Shown in pieces: positions 34,383-43,586 of a DNA stretch of 64,000 nt. Origin of the DNA: JAJECS01 sp965243625 (GTDB taxonomy: Bacteria > Chloroflexota > UBA11872); the NCBI GenBank assembly GCA_965243625.1, contig CBDEVI010000002.1, positions 620,001-684,000 of the forward strand, given 5' to 3'. A program made the translations under genes and the position numbers. Position 1 is the first letter of the stretch. Every line of letters starts with the position of its first letter. The notes beneath the pieces are model-generated. The model was given only the letters and a program-made list of their open reading frames with translations. It did not search any database and was not told the origin of the DNA.

Positions 34383-35653
34383 CCGCCGACGATCTCGCCT
34401 TCCACCGGGTCCACGCGGATGCCCTGGGCCTCGGTCCACTCGACGGCGGCGTCGATCTCGTCGTGGTCGCCTTCCACAAGCAATTGGACCCAGCCGATGC
34501 CTCCGTCGATGTCAGCGCGCCGGATATCCAGCCGCAGGTCGAAACGCCGCGCGAGCTCGTTGACGATCGGTGACTGGATCTTGTCGGCGGGGTAGGTGAG
34601 CTGCAGGCGCATGCGCGCGGGGCCGCGCCGGGAGACGGCCCGCGGACCGCGCCCGTCCCATGGATCGTCGACGTCGACGGATCCGCCCGACGCGGCCGCT
34701 TCGCGCACCGCGTCCAGCACGGCGAGGGTGCGGATGGCATCCAGGCTGGTGACCACCGGGGCGGTGCGCTGGCGCACCACGCGGACGAACTCGGCGATCT
34801 CGCCGTCGAACATGGCCTGCCAGGCGTCGCCGAAGTGATGCAGAGTGGCGGGGCGGTCGAAGGTGCGACTGGCGGTGGCGTTGACTTCCACCGTGGCGGC
34901 GAAGACGTCGCTGCGCAGGCGACCGGCGCGACCCACCAGGTCGATGACGTCGCCGTACGCGGGCGATGCCTGCGAGACCACGAGCGTGGCGGTCACGTCG
35001 TCGTCGAACGTCATCAGGACGGAGGAAGTCTCGTCGCTGCCGGTGTCGTGGCGATTCACGACGCGCGCGCTCACGCTGGCGACCCGGGCGCGGTGCAGCC
35101 ACAGCACCTGGTCGACGAGGTGGCTACCGACGAAGGCGAGCTGTCCGCCGCCGCGCGCGGGCTCGGCCAGCCAGCCTTTCAGCGGCGGACCGCCCTTGAA
35201 CGCGACGATGCCGACGATTTCGCCGGTCAGACCGCGCGCCAGCAAGTCGCGCAGGTGGGTGCGGGCGGGATGAAAGCGGAGACAGTAACCGGGCATCGCG
35301 ACGACGCCGCGCTCGCGCGCTGCCGCGGCGACGCCTTCGGCTTCGGCGCGATCTCTGGCCAACGGTTTTTCGACGAGCACGTGAAGACCGGCGTCGATGC
35401 ACGTTAGCGCCGTGTCGGCCAATGCGTCGTGGGGCACGGCGATCACGGCCGCGTCGGCGACGCCGCTCGCGGCCATGGACTCGGCGTCGTGAAAGGCCTG
35501 GACGCCGCCGTGCGCGACGGCTCGCGTCGCCGTCGGGTCGGTGTCGACGGCCGCTGTGAGCACGACCTCGGGAGCGTCGTGAATCGACGGCAGAAGCCGG
35601 GCAACCATGTGGTCGCCGCAGCCCACGGCCGCGACGCGTAGGGGATCAGCCAT
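34379..35653 (-). CDS. Gfo/Idh/MocA oxidoreductase fused to a C-terminal NIL domain
   Basis: 424 residues. The Rossmann N-terminus starts VAAVGCGDHMVARL, and EKPLA (95-99) is the NAD(P)-sugar dehydrogenase signature. The middle domain has SHLVDQVLWLH at the active-site position. Residues 347-424 are not part of the family: LQLTYPADKIQSPIVNELAR, LDIRRADIDGG, WVQLLVEGDHDEIDAAV and EAQGIRVDPV follow the NIL-domain pattern known from the C-terminus of methionine ABC-transporter ATPases (MetN), where it acts as a ligand-binding regulator. I do not know of such a fusion. No frameshift is apparent. Confidence 0.85.
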   Translation of the reverse strand: MADPLRVAAVGCGDHMVARLLPSIHDAPEVVLTAAVDTDPTATRAVAHGGVQAFHDAESMAASGVADAAVIAVPHDALADTALTCIDAGLHVLVEKPLARDRAEAEGVAAAARERGVVAMPGYCLRFHPARTHLRDLLARGLTGEIVGIVAFKGGPPLKGWLAEPARGGGQLAFVGSHLVDQVLWLHRARVASVSARVVNRHDTGSDETSSVLMTFDDDVTATLVVSQASPAYGDVIDLVGRAGRLRSDVFAATVEVNATASRTFDRPATLHHFGDAWQAMFDGEIAEFVRVVRQRTAPVVTSLDAIRTLAVLDAVREAAASGGSVDVDDPWDGRGPRAVSRRGPARMRLQLTYPADKIQSPIVNELARRFDLRLDIRRADIDGGIGWVQLLVEGDHDEIDAAVEWTEAQGIRVDPVEGEIVGG

Positions 35654-35700
35654 GTGGACCCACCGGTACCGCCGTTATGGCGGGCATTGTAGAGGGGCGG

Positions 35701-36540
35701 TCAGATATCGCGGCGCTGGAAGCCGCGAATGGCGTAGGTCAGCGCCAGCACCAGGTACACACCGGCCACCAACAGCATCCAGCCGGACGGTGGATTGAGT
35801 GAGCTGAACGGGCCTCCCGTCATGCCGCTCGCCGCCCCCGATTCCTGGGCCAGCTGCGCGCCGGCGAGGTCCCAGAGCGCCCGCGTGGGCAGCAGCACGC
35901 TCGTGGCGATGCCGATGTCGAAGGTCACCGGGTTGTCGAGGAAGTTGCCGATCTGCTCGATCACGCCGCCGACCAGCGCCACCGCGTAGAGCGTAAACAC
36001 CACCACGCCGTTGGCCAGCGTGCCCAGCCGGGTGCTGCCCGCGATGGTGAGGGCCAGCAGGATGGCGGCGGCGAACAGCATGGCGAAGGGCGCCGCCCAT
36101 GCACGCTCCGCGTACTGCCCGGTGATGATCGAGACGACGGCAATCATGATCGCGGTCGAGACGCCGATGAAGACGGTGAGGAGCATGAGATTGCCCAGGA
36201 ATTTGCCCAGCACAATGTGCGCGCGGCGCACCGGCCGAGCGGCCACGGCGTGCATGGTGCCCTGGTCGATTTCGCCGGAAATGGACCCCACCGCGAGGAA
36301 AATCGCCAGCAGCGAGGCGACGAAATTGAGGCTCCACATGCCGCCTTGCAGCATGAAGCCCACGATCACCCGGCGCATGGACATGGTGAGGTCGGGATCG
36401 GTGGAGATATCGCGGTAGCCGAACCACACGCCCACCGCGTAGAGCGCCAGGAAGCCGCCGATGACGACCGCGGCGGCGAGCACCACGCGGCGGCGCACGG
36501 CCTCCCGGAGCGTGTGGTCGGCGATGACCCAGAGGTTCAT
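35701..36540 (-). CDS. ABC-2 type exporter permease
   Basis: 279 residues with about six TM helices and the MNLWVIADHTLREAVRRR beginning typical of ABC-2 permeases next to an ATPase. Three near-continuous helices are separated by SGEIDQGTMHAVAARPVRR (the E-x-x-x-GT gating-loop motif of this family). It partners with the ATPase directly upstream, whose stop overlaps its start by 4 bases. Substrate unknown; the pair resembles exporters of drugs, lipids or peptides. Confidence 0.88.
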   Translation of the reverse strand: MNLWVIADHTLREAVRRRVVLAAAVVIGGFLALYAVGVWFGYRDISTDPDLTMSMRRVIVGFMLQGGMWSLNFVASLLAIFLAVGSISGEIDQGTMHAVAARPVRRAHIVLGKFLGNLMLLTVFIGVSTAIMIAVVSIITGQYAERAWAAPFAMLFAAAILLALTIAGSTRLGTLANGVVVFTLYAVALVGGVIEQIGNFLDNPVTFDIGIATSVLLPTRALWDLAGAQLAQESGAASGMTGGPFSSLNPPSGWMLLVAGVYLVLALTYAIRGFQRRDI

Positions 36541-37448
36541 TGGTCGGTGGCGTCCGCGAGGCGCACGAACAGGTCCTCCAGGCTGTTGGAGCGGACCTGG
36601 ACCTCGTAGATGGAGACACCGGCGCCGGCGAGATGGGCGGTAATGCGCGCGATTTCATCGTCGCCGGCGGCGGTGAGGACGTAGCGACCGTCGGCCGGCT
36701 GCGCCGACACCGGCTGGAGCCCGGCCGCGCGCAGGGCCGCCTCGGCGCCCTCCCCGAGGCGCAGCTCCACCTCGCGCGCCGCCAGCAGCTCGCGCAGGTC
36801 GCCGGCGGCCACGATCCGACCGCGGTTGATGATGGCGACCTGGTCGCATACCTGCTCGACCTCCGAGAGCAGGTGGGAATTGAGAAACACGGTGATGCCC
36901 GCCGCTCGCAGGTCGCGGATGATGTCGCGCACGTCGCGCCGGCCGATGGGATCGAGCGCGGAGGTCGGCTCGTCCAGCACCACCAGGGGCGGCTCCGCCA
37001 GCAGGGCCTGCGCCAGGCCGATGCGCTGGTGCATGCCCTTGGAAAACGTCGCCAGTCGGTCGCGGCGACGGTGCGCGAGTCCCACGAGTTCGAGCATCTC
37101 CAGCGTCCGCTTGCGACGAGTGTCCCGATCGAGACCGGCGAGGCGACCGTGGAAGTCGAGGAACTCGGACGCGTGCATCCAGTGGTGAAAGCGAAACGTC
37201 TCGGGCAGGAATCCGATCTGCCGCCGCGCGGCCAGGCTGCCGGCGGGATGGCCGAGAACGGTCACCTCGCCGGCGCTGGCTTGCACGAGTCCGAGAATGA
37301 TCTTCACCACGGTGCTCTTGCCCGCGCCGTTGGGCCCCAGGAATCCAAAGACCTCGCCGCGCGGAACGTCCAGGTCGATGCCGCGCACCGCGTGCGTGTC
37401 TCCGAAGGACTTGCGTAAGCCGGTGGCGCGGATGGCGGCCTGGTCCAC
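36537..37448 (-). CDS. ABC transporter ATP-binding protein
   Basis: 303 residues. Walker A GPNGAGKST, signature FSKGMHQRIGLAQALL (with a substituted SGG, here FSKG), Walker B PLVVLDEPTSALDP, and H-loop FLNSHLLSEVEQV. The C-terminal 80 residues form the small regulatory domain common in ABC-2 exporter ATPases. The gap to the next upstream gene is 2 bases and the overlap with the permease gene is 4 bases, so a three-gene operon is likely. Confidence 0.93.
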   Translation of the reverse strand: MDQAAIRATGLRKSFGDTHAVRGIDLDVPRGEVFGFLGPNGAGKSTVVKIILGLVQASAGEVTVLGHPAGSLAARRQIGFLPETFRFHHWMHASEFLDFHGRLAGLDRDTRRKRTLEMLELVGLAHRRRDRLATFSKGMHQRIGLAQALLAEPPLVVLDEPTSALDPIGRRDVRDIIRDLRAAGITVFLNSHLLSEVEQVCDQVAIINRGRIVAAGDLRELLAAREVELRLGEGAEAALRAAGLQPVSAQPADGRYVLTAAGDDEIARITAHLAGAGVSIYEVQVRSNSLEDLFVRLADATDQ

Positions 37449-37450
37449 GC

Positions 37451-38284
37451 CTAGGCTCCGGACTCGAAACCGGCCAGGCGCCGCAGCGCCTCGGGACCGA
37501 GCGGTCCCATGAGCGCCGCGTAGGAGTCTTCGGCTCGCCAGAGGAGGACGGAGCGCCCGTCGGGCAGTTGCAGCGATTGCGGCTGGGCGTCGTCGTCGAG
37601 CGGTTCGAGCCCGAGGAAGTCGCGGTACAGCGCGATCTCGCCGAGCTCGATGCGGCGCGCCAGCACGGGCGGCAGAAACTCGCGCACGAGGGCCTGGCTG
37701 ATGAGCTCGAGATCGACCTCGGGCGGTGCGGACACCAGCGGCGCGGCGAATTGGACGAGCACCAGGTCGTCGCCGCCCGGCGCCGCGCTGGTCCAGGTGG
37801 TGATCAGCATGTCGGGGCCCTGGACGCTCACCGCGCGCGTGCGCAGCCGCTCGGGCAGGGGCACGCGCACCTGCGACCCCGCCAGGAAGCTCTGCAGTTG
37901 CTCGAAATCGACGTCAATGCGCCAGGCGCCGCCCTGCCGCAACGTCCGCTCGGCCGCAACGGCGAATCCGGCCGGAGCGTCCAGCTTCATCGGCTGGAAT
38001 GGGAGATCGGGCAGGGGGGCGGTCGCGCCGAGGTCCAGGTAGATCGGCGCATCGATTTCGGTGACAACGAAGGTGTCCGGCGCCAGGTCGGTCGTGGTCG
38101 CGGGCGTGGCGGCGACGGTTGGCGCGTCGGCGTCGGCTTCAACGTCGATGGGCTGCTCGCGCAGTCCATTGAGCACGTGGTGGACGGCGAGTCGCACCGG
38201 TTCGACGGTGACGAGCAGTGCCACGACCGCGGCCGTCAGGCCGAGTCCCGCCCATAGGCCGCGGGACCGCAGGACGCTGGTCAA
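37451..38284 (-). CDS. Membrane-anchored protein of unknown function upstream of an ABC exporter
   Basis: 277 residues. A short cytosolic N-terminus is followed by one TM helix (about 10-26, GLWAGLGLTAAVVALLV) with most of the protein outside. The outside part ends in QPQSLQLPDGRSVLLWRAEDSY, in the style of Gram-positive DUF4367 domains and anti-sigma-like extracellular regions, but no conserved residues are certain. Its stop lies 2 bases before the ATPase start. It may act as an accessory lipid- or peptide-binding component. No name given. Confidence 0.6.
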   Translation of the reverse strand: MTSVLRSRGLWAGLGLTAAVVALLVTVEPVRLAVHHVLNGLREQPIDVEADADAPTVAATPATTTDLAPDTFVVTEIDAPIYLDLGATAPLPDLPFQPMKLDAPAGFAVAAERTLRQGGAWRIDVDFEQLQSFLAGSQVRVPLPERLRTRAVSVQGPDMLITTWTSAAPGGDDLVLVQFAAPLVSAPPEVDLELISQALVREFLPPVLARRIELGEIALYRDFLGLEPLDDDAQPQSLQLPDGRSVLLWRAEDSYAALMGPLGPEALRRLAGFESGA

Positions 38285-38350
38285 GGTGCTGGATAGTCCG
38301 GCCGGGCGTGGTGGTCGAGCATCAGGTGCGTGAAACGCCGTTGCATGCGG

Positions 38351-39091
38351 CTAGGCGGCGGGGTCGCGCGCCGTCAGCAGGGAGTCCCGAAACGGCTCGG
38401 ACAGGGGCACGCCCCGGGCGCGAGTGTCGCGGTGCGCCGCGCGCTCGTCGTACGGCACGCGCCGGATGGCGGCGGACCAGCGGCCCGAGGCGTCGTCCAG
38501 CACCGCGTAGGTGGCTTGCCCGGGCTGGCCGTCATAGGTGCGGCCCACCGAGCCGCAGTTGACGACGAGCAACTGCCCCACGTGCCGCACGAAGGCGCGG
38601 TGGGTGTGGCCACAGACCAGCACCCGGGCGTCCACCGTGGCGAGCAGGGCGTCCACCTGCTCGTCCGACGCGTCGGGAGTGATGCCGGCCTCGTCGTTGC
38701 CGGGTGAGGCGTGAACCACAAGCATCGGGCCGGCGGACGACGGCACGCGAATGACGGTGCGCATCGACGCCATGCGCTCAATCAGGCGTTCGCCAAGCCG
38801 CGCCCGCGCCCAGGTGAGGTTGCGCTCCAGGTGCTCCGCCGCCGCGGGTGACTTCTGGCGCATGGCCTCCACGGCGGTCCGAGGGTTTGCCAGGTAGCGG
38901 TCGGTGTTTCCCTGGACCAGGGGCCAGCCAAGCTCCAGCACCCGCTGCCAGCACTCGAGCGCGTGCGCGCCGAAGAGCGCCGCATCACCACCGAAGATCA
39001 CCTGGTCGGGTGCCTGGGTCTTGAGGTCCGCCAGCACGGCGAACAAGGCGCCGAGATTCCCGTGAATGTCGGTGACAACGGCCACGCGCAT
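38351..39091 (-). CDS. Calcineurin-like metallophosphoesterase
   Basis: 246 residues from ATG 39091. The family motifs are in order: DIHGN (8-12), FGGDAA (33-38), GNTDRY (61-66), VHASPG and GHTHRAF. These bind two metal ions. The size and DIHGN start resemble the YfcE/PAPase-like clade of cytosolic phosphodiesterases. Substrate unknown. It lies 66 bases upstream of the anchored protein gene and reads in the same direction. Confidence 0.9.
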   Translation of the reverse strand: MRVAVVTDIHGNLGALFAVLADLKTQAPDQVIFGGDAALFGAHALECWQRVLELGWPLVQGNTDRYLANPRTAVEAMRQKSPAAAEHLERNLTWARARLGERLIERMASMRTVIRVPSSAGPMLVVHASPGNDEAGITPDASDEQVDALLATVDARVLVCGHTHRAFVRHVGQLLVVNCGSVGRTYDGQPGQATYAVLDDASGRWSAAIRRVPYDERAAHRDTRARGVPLSEPFRDSLLTARDPAA

Positions 39092-39392
39092 GGCGGCAAG
39101 GGTAGTGCATTGGGGTGCGGGAGGCGCCGAGTGTCTTTCCTGCCCCTCAGATTCCTCGTGGCGGTCTTAGCGACATGTTTGGAGCCTCACCACTGTCATT
39201 TCGAGCGGAGCGAGGAATCTAAGGGGCAGGGAGAACGCACAGCGTCCTTAGATTCCTCACTGCGTTCGGAATGACAGGAAGGGCGTTCGGAGTGATGGAA
39301 AAGGCATTCCGAATGACAGAAGGTGCGGCCGAATTGGCAGTTGGGCGTTCGGAACGACGCGTCGGCATTTGGGGCTTGGCTACACTCCCGGC
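39092..39392. other. Gene-free interval with a family B hairpin repeat
   Basis: 301 bases between divergent genes. It holds the full family B element (39195-39275) and two shorter echoes. TACACT at 39381 lies just before the GTG of the LarA-like gene and may be a -10 box, but no -35 box is convincing. Confidence 0.6.
39195..39319. repeat. Family B long inverted repeat with echoes
   Basis: GTCATTTCGAGCGGAGCGAG to CACTGCGTTCGGAATGAC (81 bases), followed by GTTCGGAGTGATGG and ATTCCGAATGACAG. The same structure as at 14202 and 60851. Confidence 0.9.
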
Positions 39393-40658
39393 GTGGCCGT
39401 TAACGATCACCCGTCGCCGCCGCGCATGCGCCTGGTGCGGCAGCAATTCGATGCCTCCGAGGTGCCGGATTTCGAATTGCGACTGGCCGCCGAGGCCCGG
39501 TCTGTGCTCACGGCGCAGGGCGTCGGACCGGGTTCCCGCATCGCCATCGCCGTCGGTTCGCGCGGCGTGTCGCCGGTGGCGCGGGTTGTCCGAATCGTGA
39601 GCGAGGCGGTTCGATCGCTGGACGCCGAGCCGTTCATCGTTCCGGCGATGGGGAGCCACGGCGGGGGCGCGGCCGCCGGGCAGGCGGAGGTGCTGGCCGG
39701 ATACGGCATCAGCGAAGCCGCGCTGGGCGTGCCGGTGCAGGCGACCATGGACACGGTCGATCTCGGCGCGACCGACGACGGCGTGCGGGTGCACCTGGAC
39801 GCGGCGGCGGCCGCCGCGGACGGCATCGTGGTGATTGGGCGGATCAAGCCGCACACGTCGTTTCGCGGAACTGTCGAGAGCGGCCTGTGCAAGATGCTCG
39901 CCATCGGGCTGGGCAACCGCCGCGGCGCCGAGACCATCCACGCGCATGACCTGGCGACCACGATTCCGGCAGCGGCGCGGGTCGCCCTGGCGGAGGCGCC
40001 GGTTTGCATGGGCGTGGGGCTGGTCGAGAACGCCTTCGACCGTCCCCATCGGCTCGCGGTCGTCGGACCGGAAGCCTTCGAGGCCACCGACCGTGAGCTG
40101 CTGGACGTCGCCCGCGGGGTGCTTCCGCGTCTCCCGCTCGACCGCCTCGATCTGCTGGTGGTCGATCGCATGGGCAAGAACGTCTCCGGCACCGGCATGG
40201 ACCCGAACGTCATCGGCATGTGGAGGCGCTTCCCGGAGCTGCCGCACGAGCCGGACTATCGCTGGCTGGCGGTGCTGGGCCTGACCGAGCAATCGCACGG
40301 GAACGCGGTTGGGATTGGCATGGCGGACCTGACGAGCCGCAAGCTCACGGATGTCATCGACCCGGTGCCGACGCACGCCAACGTGCTCACGAGCATGGCG
40401 GTGGGCATGGCGAAGGTGCCGCTGACGCTGCCCAACGACCGCGAGTGCGTGGCGATGGGGCTGGAGCTGGCGAGGCGCTCGTCGGTTGAGCCGCTGCGCG
40501 TGGCCCGCATTGCCTCCACCATGGATCTTGAGACCTTTTGGCTCAGCGAGGCGGCGGTGCCCGACCTGCCTGAGAGCTGCGAAGTGGTCGCCGATAGCGC
40601 GTCATTCGACTTCGGCAAGGACGGATCGATCGTCGAATCCGGCGTCTACGCCCATTGA
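39393..40658 (+). CDS. LarA/DUF2088-like protein
   Basis: About 421 residues; the start is uncertain (GTG 39393 preferred, TTG 39369 and ATG 39426 possible). Three segments support the family: IAVGSRGVSPVARVV with PAMGSHGGGAAAGQ near residue 90, KPHTSFRGTVESGLCKMLAIGLGN in the middle, and VDRMGKNVSGTGMDPN later on. DUF2088 is the N-terminal domain of nickel-pincer lactate racemase LarA. The His and Lys residues of the catalytic region appear in modified form. Members of the wider group act on other hydroxy acids. No lar maturation genes (larB, larC, larE) are seen here, so the cofactor state is open. Confidence 0.75.
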   Translation: MAVNDHPSPPRMRLVRQQFDASEVPDFELRLAAEARSVLTAQGVGPGSRIAIAVGSRGVSPVARVVRIVSEAVRSLDAEPFIVPAMGSHGGGAAAGQAEVLAGYGISEAALGVPVQATMDTVDLGATDDGVRVHLDAAAAAADGIVVIGRIKPHTSFRGTVESGLCKMLAIGLGNRRGAETIHAHDLATTIPAAARVALAEAPVCMGVGLVENAFDRPHRLAVVGPEAFEATDRELLDVARGVLPRLPLDRLDLLVVDRMGKNVSGTGMDPNVIGMWRRFPELPHEPDYRWLAVLGLTEQSHGNAVGIGMADLTSRKLTDVIDPVPTHANVLTSMAVGMAKVPLTLPNDRECVAMGLELARRSSVEPLRVARIASTMDLETFWLSEAAVPDLPESCEVVADSASFDFGKDGSIVESGVYAH

Positions 40659-40712
40659 CGCGCCGCGCGCGAGCGCCGCGGGCCGCCTGAAGCGCCTTTC
40701 GCGCCGACGCCC

Positions 40713-41879
40713 GTGAACCGCCGGCGCCTCCTGCTCGCCAGCGGGTGGTTCTACGCGTCGCTGGGCGTGGCGTTCAACGCCCTCGGTCCCGCACTGGAAG
40801 CCATTCGCGAAGAGTTCGTGCTCGAATACATCGGCGCGGGCATGGCGCTGGCGGCGGTCGGTTTGGGGTACACGATTGGATCGCTGGTGGGCGGGCCGAT
40901 CTCGGACCGGGTCGGAACCCGTCCGAGCATCATCGTCGCTTCGACCGTGGCGGCCCTGGGCATGCTGCTCGCGGGGGTTAGCCCGGCGTATCCCTCGTTT
41001 CTTGGGGGGCTGGCGATTGCGTCGGTTGGATGGGGGGCGACGGAGGTTGCCGTCACGGCCCTGATCGCCCGCGCCGGCGCGGCGCTGTCGGTGCGGGACC
41101 TCAATCTGGCGCAGCTGGGATTCGCGGCCGGGGCAATTGTCGCGCCGGCCATCGTCGGCGGCTCGTTCGTCCTCGATTGGGGCTGGCGCCCGCCGGTGGT
41201 GCTGAGCGCGCTGCTGGCCGCGAGCGTGGCGGCGGCGTTCACCCGCATTCCGAGCGCGCCCAGCGTTGAGCGACCGACCTCCCTGCGAGGGGTGATTCGG
41301 GCGGCCGCGGCGCCGGTGTTGCTGCTGATCGGCCTTGCGTCGGCGCTGGTGGTGGTGCTGGAAACCGGGCTCGCCGGGTTCTTCGCGCCGTTTCTCGAGT
41401 ACGCCTTCGTTCTCGATCGCCCCGCGGCGGCGGCGCTGGTGACGCTGTACTGGGTGGGCGGTTTCGTCGGTCGGTTGCTGGGCGCCTGGCTCAGCGGGCG
41501 GCTGGACCTGATGACGTGGCTGATCGGCGCCTCGGTCGCGACGGCGCTGGCGGCGCTGCTGGCCGCGGTGGCCGCCGAGGCGTGGATGGCGGTGGCCGGC
41601 GCGGCGCTGGCCGGCGTGGCGAGCGGGGCGCTGATTCCCTCCCTGCTGGCGCTGGCGGCGCGGCATCGACCGGCCGACGCGGGGGCCATGCTGGGCGCGG
41701 TGATCGCGATTCTGGGCCTCGGCGGCATCGGTGCGTCGCTGGGCATCGGGCGCGCGGCCGATGCGTGGACGCTGCGCGGCGCGATGCTGATCGCTCCCGC
41801 GGCAATGGCGGCGACGGTGGCGGCGTTGATCGCCATTCGGGCGCTGATGCAGCGGGAGGGGGAAGGCTCCCCGTCCTGA
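40713..41879 (+). CDS. Major facilitator superfamily transporter
   Basis: 388 residues from GTG 40713, 12 hydrophobic segments. The A-motif between helices 2 and 3 is GGPISDRVGTRPS, a good match to the G-x-x-x-D-R/K-x-G-R pattern. No substrate motif is known to me. Convergent with the substrate-binding protein gene and separated by 63 bases that contain a small hairpin (41903-41923). Confidence 0.9.
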   Translation: MNRRRLLLASGWFYASLGVAFNALGPALEAIREEFVLEYIGAGMALAAVGLGYTIGSLVGGPISDRVGTRPSIIVASTVAALGMLLAGVSPAYPSFLGGLAIASVGWGATEVAVTALIARAGAALSVRDLNLAQLGFAAGAIVAPAIVGGSFVLDWGWRPPVVLSALLAASVAAAFTRIPSAPSVERPTSLRGVIRAAAAPVLLLIGLASALVVVLETGLAGFFAPFLEYAFVLDRPAAAALVTLYWVGGFVGRLLGAWLSGRLDLMTWLIGASVATALAALLAAVAAEAWMAVAGAALAGVASGALIPSLLALAARHRPADAGAMLGAVIAILGLGGIGASLGIGRAADAWTLRGAMLIAPAAMAATVAALIAIRALMQREGEGSPS

Positions 41880-41902
41880 TCGCGTCGATGAGCTTGCGGA
41901 CC

Positions 41903-41923
41903 GGGCGGCCACAAGGGCCGCCC
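41903..41923. terminator. Family F hairpin between convergent genes, possible terminator
   Basis: GGGCGGCC and GGCCGCCC form an 8-base perfect stem around a 5-base loop. It lies between two convergent genes and a T-rich run is lacking, so an intrinsic terminator is only a possibility. The same type of stem occurs near 55906. Confidence 0.5.
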
Positions 41924-41942
41924 CTACAGCGGAGGCTGTGGC

Positions 41943-43586
41943 TCAGTTGCTGGCGACGACGGCTCGCAGGTCGATGGCGCCCGTTACCGGGTCGATGCCG
42001 AATCCCGTGATGCGTGGGTGCAGCAGATAGGCGTCGGCGTGGTGCCCGATGCCTATGGCCGGCTGCTCGGCTTGGAGCACCGCGTCGGCGGCGCGGTAGG
42101 CGTTGCGCCGCGTCTCGGGATCCGTGGCCGCTCCGGCCTCTTGCACATGGCGGTCGAAGTCTGGGTTTCGCCAGCGGGTGCCCAGGTAGTCGGCGTCGGA
42201 GAGCCACAGCGTGTCGTACCAGTTTGCCGGGTCGGCGAACTCCGAGGTCCACCCGGCCCGGTAGCAGTCGAAGTCGCCCGGGTCGTCAGTGAACGACAGG
42301 AAGTCGCGCCACGACCGCTCGTCGGGCTGGACGTCGACGCCCAGGGTCTCGCGCCACGTCGCGGCAAGGTAGGCGGTCAGCCGCTTCCACGTGTCGGTGG
42401 TGTGAAAGGTGAACCGGAGCGGCGGCAGGCCCTGGCCGTCCGGGAAGCCTGCCTGCGACAGCAGACCCCGCGCGGCATCCACGTCGGGGGCCGGCTGGGC
42501 AATCTCTCGCGGGAGCGTGCTCGGCGGCACGATCGTCCAGCCTGGAAGCGTGGGCTCCTCGAACACGGCCGCCGCCATTTCCTCGCGGTTGAGCACCATG
42601 CCGAGCGCCCGGCGAACGTCCGCCCGATTCCAGGGGGGCTTGGCGGTGTTGAAGACGATGAACCAGCTGCCGCCGCGCTCGAAGAGGCGCAGGCGATCGC
42701 GCAACTGGTCGTCGCCGCGCGCGGAGCGATAGGCCGCGCCGCTCACCGGCGCCACGTCCACGGCGCCGCCGCGAAACGCCAGCAACGGCGAGCCGTCTTC
42801 GTCCGGGAACCGCACCACCACCTCGCCGAAGGTTCCCGGATCGCCCCAATAGTGCTCGTTGCGAAACAGCGTGAGGCCGAGGCCTTGGTCCCACTGCACC
42901 AGCTGATACTGGCCGTTGCCGCGCAGTCGCCGCGGCTGTGTCCAGGTCGAGCCATAGGACCGGATCTCGCCTTCGGGCAGGGGATAGAAAATGGGCGCCG
43001 CGACCCGGGCGGGAAACCCGGGGGACGGCTCGGCCAGCCCGACGCTCAGGGTCGACTCGTCGGGCGCGCCCACGGCGACCACCGCGGGATCCTCATAGAG
43101 CCCATAGGCGTAGTCGCGGGCGCCGCGCACGGGGAACAGGAGATAGTTGAACGCGCCGCCGATCTGCGGATCGAGGTTTCGGCGCCAGGCCCAGGCGAAG
43201 GCGTCCGCCGTGAGCGGTTCGCCGGTCATCCAGCGGGCCTCCGGGCGGATCTTGAACGTGACGGTGTGTCCGGAATTGCTCACGTCCCAGCTCGCGGCCG
43301 TCGCCGGCGTCGGCAGGCCGTCGCGGCTGACCGCGACCAGCGGCTCGAACAGCGCGTTGAGAATGGTGAACTCGTTGGGGGTGGATGCCAGCGCCGGATC
43401 CAGCGTGAGCGGCTCGCGCATCCAGAGCTCGATCTTGCCGCCGTCGGCGGACGGTCGACCGTCGCCGGGTTCGCCGCACGCGGCCAGGACCGAGGCGCCC
43501 GCCACGGCGCCAAGGCCGGCCAGGACGCGCCGGCGCGGCAGCCGGGGGCTAGCGGGGCGCGATCTCAACGTCGGTGAGCCATTCAC
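41943..43586 (-). CDS. ABC transporter substrate-binding lipoprotein, peptide type (SBP_bac_5)
   Basis: 547 residues from ATG 43586. The start is a Tat-type lipoprotein signal: PRRRVLAGLGAVAGAS then a lipobox LAAC (Cys near 37). The mature part matches periplasmic oligopeptide-binding proteins: LDPALASTPNEFTILNALFEPL early, TAASWDVSNSGHTVTFKIRPEARW, and later RRALGMVLNREEMAAAVFEE. The two domains bind peptides or other large polar ligands. No permease or ATPase for it is in the window. It overlaps the next upstream gene by 38 bases. Confidence 0.88.
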   Translation of the reverse strand: MNGSPTLRSRPASPRLPRRRVLAGLGAVAGASVLAACGEPGDGRPSADGGKIELWMREPLTLDPALASTPNEFTILNALFEPLVAVSRDGLPTPATAASWDVSNSGHTVTFKIRPEARWMTGEPLTADAFAWAWRRNLDPQIGGAFNYLLFPVRGARDYAYGLYEDPAVVAVGAPDESTLSVGLAEPSPGFPARVAAPIFYPLPEGEIRSYGSTWTQPRRLRGNGQYQLVQWDQGLGLTLFRNEHYWGDPGTFGEVVVRFPDEDGSPLLAFRGGAVDVAPVSGAAYRSARGDDQLRDRLRLFERGGSWFIVFNTAKPPWNRADVRRALGMVLNREEMAAAVFEEPTLPGWTIVPPSTLPREIAQPAPDVDAARGLLSQAGFPDGQGLPPLRFTFHTTDTWKRLTAYLAATWRETLGVDVQPDERSWRDFLSFTDDPGDFDCYRAGWTSEFADPANWYDTLWLSDADYLGTRWRNPDFDRHVQEAGAATDPETRRNAYRAADAVLQAEQPAIGIGHHADAYLLHPRITGFGIDPVTGAIDLRAVVASN

